A stretch of DNA of 64,000 nucleotides, taken from NCBI GenBank assembly GCA_963824935.1, contig CAWGRF010000017.1, positions 1 through 64,000 of the forward strand, given 5' to 3'. The notes beneath the pieces are model-generated. The model made no database searches. It was given only the letters and a program-made list of their open reading frames with translations, and was not told the DNA's origin. Each line of letters begins with the position of its first letter. Within the stretch, counting starts at the first letter, position 1. The position numbers were made by a program, and so were the translations under genes. Positions 58,901-64,000 of the stretch are shown in pieces. The stretch is from JACCZX01 sp963824935 (GTDB lineage: Bacteria; Pseudomonadota; Gammaproteobacteria; Burkholderiales; Burkholderiaceae_F).

Positions 58901-59409
58901 GCGCGGTTCCGCAGACCGGCCTGCTGCTGTCTTCCGAGGCGTATCGAAAGATCGATCGCGAGATAGCCAAGTTTCCGGCTGAGCACAGGCGGTCGGCCGT
59001 GATGGCGGCGCTCGCGATCGCGCAGGACGAGCTGGGGTGGCTGTCGAACGAAGCGATGGAAGAGGTCGCCAACTATCTCGGCATGCCGGCGATTGCGGTG
59101 TACGAGGTTGCGACGTTTTACAGCATGTACAACTTGAAGCCTACCGGCCGCCACAAGATTGCCCTCTGCACCAATCTGCCGTGCGCGCTGTCGGGCGCAA
59201 CCCGTGCGGCTGAACACCTGAAGCGGCGGCTCGGAATCGGCTTTGGCGATACGACGCCCGACGGCGCGTTCACACTGAAAGAGGGAGAGTGCTTCGGCGC
59301 CTGCGGCGACGCGCCCGTGCTGCTGATCAACAATAAGCGCATGGAAAGCTTCATGAGCAACGAGAAGCTGGATGCGCTGTTGTCGGAACTGGAGATGGCG
59401 CAGCGATGA
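58897..59409 (+). CDS. nuoE: NADH-quinone oxidoreductase subunit E
   Basis: A 170-residue 24-kDa subunit with a thioredoxin-like 2Fe-2S domain. The four Cys are in CTNLPC (near residue 90) and CFGAC (near 130). The helical N-terminus has RRSAVMAALAIAQDELGWLS. It forms the NADH dehydrogenase module with NuoF and NuoG. Its stop overlaps nuoF by 4 nt. Confidence 0.96.
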   Translation: MSAVPQTGLLLSSEAYRKIDREIAKFPAEHRRSAVMAALAIAQDELGWLSNEAMEEVANYLGMPAIAVYEVATFYSMYNLKPTGRHKIALCTNLPCALSGATRAAEHLKRRLGIGFGDTTPDGAFTLKEGECFGACGDAPVLLINNKRMESFMSNEKLDALLSELEMAQR

Positions 59410-60711
59410 GCCTGCAAACGTGTTTTCACGGTCGCCATATCCAGCCGATGATTCTGGCGGGCCTCGATGGCGACAACTGGCGGCTGAAGGATTACGAAGC
59501 GCGCGGCGGTTATCAGGCACTGCGAAAGTCTTAACGACAAGCTGACGCCGGATGCCGTCATTGCCGAAGTGAAGAAAGTCAGCACTGCGCGGACGTGGCG
59601 GCGCCGGTTTTCCGACGGGGCTTAAGTGGAGCTTCATGCCGCGCCAGCACGCGGGGCAGAAGTATCTCGTCTGTAATTCCGACGAGGGCGAGCCCGGCAC
59701 GTTCAAAGATCGCGACATCCTGCGCTACAACCCGCACATGGTGATCGAAGGCATGGCGATCGCCGCGTATGCGATGGGTATCTCGGTCGGCTACAACTAC
59801 ATTCACGGCGAAACCTGGGCCGAGTACGAGCGTTTTGAGGAAGCGCTGGCCGAGGCGTACGACGCCGGCTACCTCGGCAAGAACTTCTCGGCTCCGACTT
59901 TTCGTTCGACCTCTACGCGGTGCACGGCTACGGCGCCTACATCTGCGGTGAAGAAACCGCGCTGCTCGAATCGCTTGAAGGCAAGAAAGGGCTGCCGCGT
60001 TTCAAGCCGCCGTTTCCGGCGAGCTATGGTCTCTATGGCAAGCCGACCACCATTAATAACACCGAGACGTTCGCCGCAGTGCCGTTCATCATCAACAACG
60101 GCGGTGACGCGTTCCTGCAAATCGGGCGGCACAACAACGGCGGCACGAAGATCTTTTCCGTGTCAGGCGATGTCACCTGGCCGGGCAACTACGAAGTGCC
60201 TCTGGGAACTCCATTCGCCAAGCTGCTCGAGCTGGCCGGTGGCATGCGTCACGGCAGGAAGATCAAGGGAGTGATTCCCGGCGGCTCGTCGATGCCGGTC
60301 GTGCCGGGCGACGTGATGATGACGACCGACATGGATTACGACTCGATCGCGAAGGCCGGTTCGATGCTCGGTTCCGGCGCGGTGATCGTGATGGATGAAA
60401 CGCGCTGTATGGTCAGATCGGCCGAGCGGCTCGCGTACTTTTATTTCGAGGAAAGCTGTGGTCAGTGCACTCCGTGTCGCGAAGGCACCGGCTGGCTGTA
60501 TCGGATCATTCACCGGATCGAGCATGGCGAAGGCCGCGCCGAAGATCTGCAACTGCTGAATTCGTTGGCCGACAACATTCAGGGCAGAACCATCTGCGCC
60601 TTGGGCGACGCGGCTGCGATGCCGGTGCGCGCGTTCGTCAAGCACTACCGAGCCGAGTTCGAGCACCACATCAAGCATGGGCACTGTCTGGTAACGGAGC
60701 ACGCGTCGTGA
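59406..60711 (+). CDS. nuoF: NADH-quinone oxidoreductase subunit F, three frameshifts
   Basis: The NADH- and FMN-binding 51-kDa subunit, about 435 residues when joined. Segments: MSLQTCFHGRHIQPMILAGL, then LNDKLTPDAVIAEVKK, then SALRGRGGAGFPTGLKWSF (NADH site) and CNSDEGEPGTFKDRDI, then VHGYGAYICGEETALLESLEG and the cluster motif ESCGQCTPCREGTGW. Switches are near 59530 (+1), 59578 (+1, in AAGAAAGTC) and 59887 (-1, a lost C). All catalytic motifs are intact, and this is a core operon gene, so errors in the sequence are likelier than decay. Confidence 0.94.
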
Positions 60712-63032
60712 TCGAAGTCGAAATCGACGGTCGCAAGGTCGAGGTACCCGAAGGCAGCATGCTGATGGATGCTGCCGGCAAGCTTGGCATCTACATTCCG
60801 CACTTCTGCTATCACAAGAAACTCACGATCGCGGCGAATTGCCGCATGTGTCTGGTCGAAGTCGAGAAAGCGCCGAAACCCATGCCCGCGTGTGCGACGC
60901 CGGTCACCAAGGGAATGATCGCGCGCACTCAGTCTGCCTATGCGAAGCAGGCGCAAGACTCGGTGATGGAATTTTTGCTGATCAACCATCCGCTCGACTG
61001 TCCGATCTGCGATCAGGGCGGGGAATGCCAACTGCAGGATCTGGCAGTGGGATACGGTGGTTCCGCCAGCCGCTATCCAGAACCGAAGCGCGTCGTGTTT
61101 CACAAGAGCATGGGGCCATTGATCTCCGCGGAAGAGATGACGCGTTGCATTCACTGCACGCGTTGCGTGCGTTTCGGTCAGGAAATCGCCGGTGTGATGG
61201 AGCTCGGCATGATCGGCCGTGGCGAGAATGCCGAAATCCTGAGCTTCGTCGGCCGCTCGGTGGATTCCGAGCTGTCGGGCAACATGATCGATCTATGCCC
61301 GGTCGGCGCGTTGACAAGCAAGCCGTTTCGCTATGAAGCGCGCTCCTGGGAGTTATCGCGTCGCAAGTCGATAAGCCCGCACGACTCGCTGGGCTCGAAT
61401 CTGATCGTCCAGGTCAAGAACAACCACGTGATGCGCGTGCTCCCACTCGAAAACGAAGAGGTCAACGAGTGCTGGTTGTCGGACCGCGATCGTTTTTCGT
61501 ACGACGGGCTGAACGCGCCGGATCGCCTGTTAAGGCCTATGGTCAAGCAGGGCGGCCAATGGAACGAAGTCGACTGGCCGGTGGCGCTCGAATACGCGAC
61601 GAATGCGCTGATGCAAGTGAAAAGCGAAGCGGGCTCGCAAGCAATCGGTGCGCTGGCTTCGCCCGCCAGCACGCTCGAGGAGCTGCATCTGCTGGCCAAG
61701 CTGATGCGAGGGTTCGGCTCCGAGAATATCGACTTTCGCTTGCGTCAGTCCGATTTCTCCGGAGATCCTTCGTCCGGCGGCGCGCCGTGGCTCGGCATGA
61801 AGATCGCCGACATCAACAAGCTCGAGCGCGTGCTGCTGGTCGGTTCGTTCTTGCGTAAGGACCAGCCGCTGATTTCGGCGCGCGTGCGCGCCGCCACGAA
61901 ACGCGGCTGCAAAGTGAGCGTGCTGCACGCGGTCGATAGCGATCTGCTGATGCCGGTGGCACACAAGCTCATCGAACGTCCGAGTAAATGGGTGAACGCG
62001 CTGTGCGAAATCGCCGCTGCGATTGCGAGCGAACGCGGCGAACGTGCGCCGGTCGATGGAGTGACGGCGACTGAGCGCGCGAAGGCGATTGCCAGGACAC
62101 TGATGTCGGGTGAGCGCAAGGCAATCCTGCTCGGTAACGCCGCCGTGCAACACCCGCAGGCCGCGCAGCTTCGTGCTCTGGGCACAGTGGATTGCCAGAG
62201 GCGACCGGTGCCGACGGTCGGCGTGCTGACAGAGGGTGCCAACACAGTCGGTGGTTACGTGGCGGGTGCACATCCGAAGCAAGGTGGCCTGAATGCGCGC
62301 GAGATGATCGAGCAGCCGCGCAAGGCGTATTTGCTGTGGAATCTGGAGCCTGACTACGACGTTGCCAACCCGGCTGCAATGGCGCAGGCATTGCAGGCGG
62401 CCGATACTGTGATTGCGTTCTCCATTTATCGCAATGGCGCTCTCGACTACGCCGACGTGATCCTTCCGATCGCGCCATTCACCGAAACAGCCGGAACGTT
62501 TATCAATTGCGAAGGCCGCGTGCAGCGCTTTAACGGCACGGTGCGACCGGCGGGTGAAGCTCGGCCCGGCTGGAAAGTGCTGCGTGTGCTCGGCAATCTG
62601 CTGCAGCTCGACGGGTTCGATTACGACACATCGGAGCAGATTCGCGAGGAAGCATTGCCTGCCGATGTCGGTGCAAAGCTTTCGAATGAGTTCACCGCCG
62701 CGCCGTCGCTGCCGGAGAACGAGCCGAGTGCAGCGGAAAGAATCGCAGACGTTCCGATCTATTTCAGCGACTCGATCGTACGGCGCTCGCCTCCGTTACA
62801 GGCAACGCACGATGCAAGGTGGCCGAAAGCGCGCGCGAATGCAGGCACATTACAGTCATTCGGAGTGACCGCGGGGGACAAGGCACGCGTAACGCAGGGC
62901 GCTGCGTCGGCGCTGCTCGACGTCGAACTGGACGACAGCGTCGCTGACGGCACGGTGCATGTGTCCGCAGGGCACGAGTCGACTGCGACGCTCGGATCGA
63001 TGTTTGGCCCGATTCATCTTTCGCGCGCCTAA
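60708..63032 (+). CDS. nuoG: NADH-quinone oxidoreductase subunit G
   Basis: A 774-residue iron-sulfur subunit of complex I. N-terminal 2Fe-2S ferredoxin domain (HFCYHKK, ANCRMCLVEVE), a His/Cys cluster DCPICDQGGECQLQD, a 4Fe-4S cluster CIHCTRCVRF...DLCPVGAL, then a molybdopterin-oxidoreductase-like fold without cofactor. GTG 60708 overlaps the nuoF stop (GTGA). It is intact over its whole length. Confidence 0.97.
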   Translation: MIEVEIDGRKVEVPEGSMLMDAAGKLGIYIPHFCYHKKLTIAANCRMCLVEVEKAPKPMPACATPVTKGMIARTQSAYAKQAQDSVMEFLLINHPLDCPICDQGGECQLQDLAVGYGGSASRYPEPKRVVFHKSMGPLISAEEMTRCIHCTRCVRFGQEIAGVMELGMIGRGENAEILSFVGRSVDSELSGNMIDLCPVGALTSKPFRYEARSWELSRRKSISPHDSLGSNLIVQVKNNHVMRVLPLENEEVNECWLSDRDRFSYDGLNAPDRLLRPMVKQGGQWNEVDWPVALEYATNALMQVKSEAGSQAIGALASPASTLEELHLLAKLMRGFGSENIDFRLRQSDFSGDPSSGGAPWLGMKIADINKLERVLLVGSFLRKDQPLISARVRAATKRGCKVSVLHAVDSDLLMPVAHKLIERPSKWVNALCEIAAAIASERGERAPVDGVTATERAKAIARTLMSGERKAILLGNAAVQHPQAAQLRALGTVDCQRRPVPTVGVLTEGANTVGGYVAGAHPKQGGLNAREMIEQPRKAYLLWNLEPDYDVANPAAMAQALQAADTVIAFSIYRNGALDYADVILPIAPFTETAGTFINCEGRVQRFNGTVRPAGEARPGWKVLRVLGNLLQLDGFDYDTSEQIREEALPADVGAKLSNEFTAAPSLPENEPSAAERIADVPIYFSDSIVRRSPPLQATHDARWPKARANAGTLQSFGVTAGDKARVTQGAASALLDVELDDSVADGTVHVSAGHESTATLGSMFGPIHLSRA

Positions 63033-64000
63033 TGGAAACGATTGTCGCCGTTACCTGGGAGCTGCTGAAGATCGGGGCGATCGTGCTGCCGATCCTCGGT
63101 TTGGTTGCGTACTTGACCTTGTGGGAGCGCCGACTGATTGGCTGGTTCCACATTCGTCTCGGTCCCAATCGTGTCGGACCGCTCGGCTTGCTGCAGCCAA
63201 TTGCCGACGCGTTCAAGCTCCTCACCAAGGAAATCATTACCCCGTCGCAGGCGGACCGATCGCTGTACTTCGTGGCGCCGGTCGTGATCCTGATGCCGGC
63301 GCTGGCTGCGTGGGCCGTGATTCCGTTCGGACCCGGCATCGTGCTGGCCGATATCAACGCCGGGTTGCTGTTCATCATGGCGATTACATCGGTCGGCGTT
63401 TATGGCGTCATCATCGCCGGGTGGGCGTCGAACTCTAAGTACGCGTTCCTCGGTGCGATGCGCGCGGCAGCGCAAATGGTCAGCTATGAGATCGGCATGG
63501 GCTTCGTGCTCGTGACGGTGCTGATGGTCGCCGGCACTTTGAACATGACACAGATTGTCGTGGGGCAGAACACGGGGCTGTTCGCCTCGATGGGACTCAA
63601 TTTCCTGTCGTGGAACTGGCTGCCGCTGCTCCCGTTGTTCGTGATCTACGTCGTATCGAGCATCGCCGAAACCAATCGCCATCCATTTGACGTGGTCGAG
63701 GGCGAGTCCGAGATCGTCGCCGGCCACATGGTCGAGTACTCGGGCATGAGCTTTGCGATTTTCTTCCTGGCCGAGTACGCCAACATGATCCTGCTGTCGA
63801 CGGTCGCGACGATCATGTTCCTCGGTGGTTGGGCGGCACCGATCGGCATCACGGATTTGGGCGCTGCGACCGGCTGGTGGGACGTCCAGGTGCCGGCGGT
63901 TCTGGTCGCGCTGTCCGGTTGGTTCTGGTTGTTCGTCAAAGTATTTTTTGTGGTTTCACTGTTCATCTGGTTCCGTGCATCGTTTCCACGCTACCGCTAT
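63032..64000 (+). CDS. nuoH: NADH-quinone oxidoreductase subunit H, 3' end cut by window
   Basis: The first 323 residues of the membrane subunit that forms the quinone channel. Seen: YLTLWERRLIGWFHIRLGPNRVGPLGLLQPIADAFKLLTKE, QMVSYEIGMG, the charged loop AETNRHPFDVVEGESEIVAGHMVEYSGM, and FIWFRASFPRYRY at the edge. At least seven helices are visible. ATG 63032 overlaps the nuoG TAA (TAATG). About 20-30 residues should follow outside the window. Confidence 0.96.
   Translation, partial: METIVAVTWELLKIGAIVLPILGLVAYLTLWERRLIGWFHIRLGPNRVGPLGLLQPIADAFKLLTKEIITPSQADRSLYFVAPVVILMPALAAWAVIPFGPGIVLADINAGLLFIMAITSVGVYGVIIAGWASNSKYAFLGAMRAAAQMVSYEIGMGFVLVTVLMVAGTLNMTQIVVGQNTGLFASMGLNFLSWNWLPLLPLFVIYVVSSIAETNRHPFDVVEGESEIVAGHMVEYSGMSFAIFFLAEYANMILLSTVATIMFLGGWAAPIGITDLGAATGWWDVQVPAVLVALSGWFWLFVKVFFVVSLFIWFRASFPRYRY

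Noticed and set aside
59406..60711. Programmed frameshifting in nuoF
   Set aside because: Three separate shifts with mixed signs (+1, +1, -1) at unrelated sequences do not resemble a recoding signal; one lies in an A run and one is a lost C, as sequencing errors would be.

Overview
The window looks like chromosomal DNA of a betaproteobacterium, most likely Burkholderiales. The evidence is high GC by eye, the gene orders ilvB-ilvH-ilvC / psd-pssA-leuA / rpsO-pnp / tpiA-secG-tRNA-Leu-nuoA..H, and an aspartate/aromatic aminotransferase divergent from uvrB. No IS element, phage gene, integrase or CRISPR array was found.

Layout. 0-6.5 kb: gene edges, tRNA-Ser(GGA), acs, a DUF72 gene, dodecin, a small Cys-rich protein, a broken small exported protein, a kelch-like beta-propeller protein and a 5' half of a tRNA-Asn gene. 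6.56-15.35 kb: a tight seven-gene operon containing hutU, hutI and hutF, an ornithine-cyclodeaminase-family gene, two orphan solute-binding proteins and a histidine-ammonia-lyase homologue. That lyase has lost the Ala-Ser-Gly triad that forms the MIO cofactor. This operon is the most interesting part of the window and may degrade an N-methylated histidine such as hercynine rather than histidine. 15.3-25.5 kb: aminotransferase, uvrB, low-molecular-weight phosphatase, DUF924, TPR protein, TetR regulator, phasin, two-domain fatty-acyl reductase and a lipase-like hydrolase. 25.5-36.6 kb: four tandem peptide-type solute-binding protein genes (one intact, three full-length but full of frameshifts), divergent from a DppB-DppC-(DppD+DppF fusion) transporter. 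36.6-39.8 kb: two conserved hypotheticals, then RDD, DUF3106, DUF3619 and sigma-factor genes. 39.9-47.5 kb: branched-chain amino acid synthesis (ilvB, ilvH, ilvC, leuA with a Leu-rich leader peptide) plus phosphatidylethanolamine synthesis (psd, pssA). 47.5-64 kb: a Liv-type binding protein, rpsO, pnp, an S9 peptidase, a quinone oxidoreductase, tpiA, secG, tRNA-Leu(GAG) and nuoA to nuoH (nuoH is cut by the window end).

Assembly caution. Many otherwise well-conserved genes, including nuoD, nuoF, psd and the aminotransferase, carry single-base frameshifts. Every gene with one frameshift is one base too long modulo 3. Base-level sequencing error biased to insertions is the simplest explanation, so frameshifted housekeeping genes are listed as interrupted CDS rather than as dead genes.
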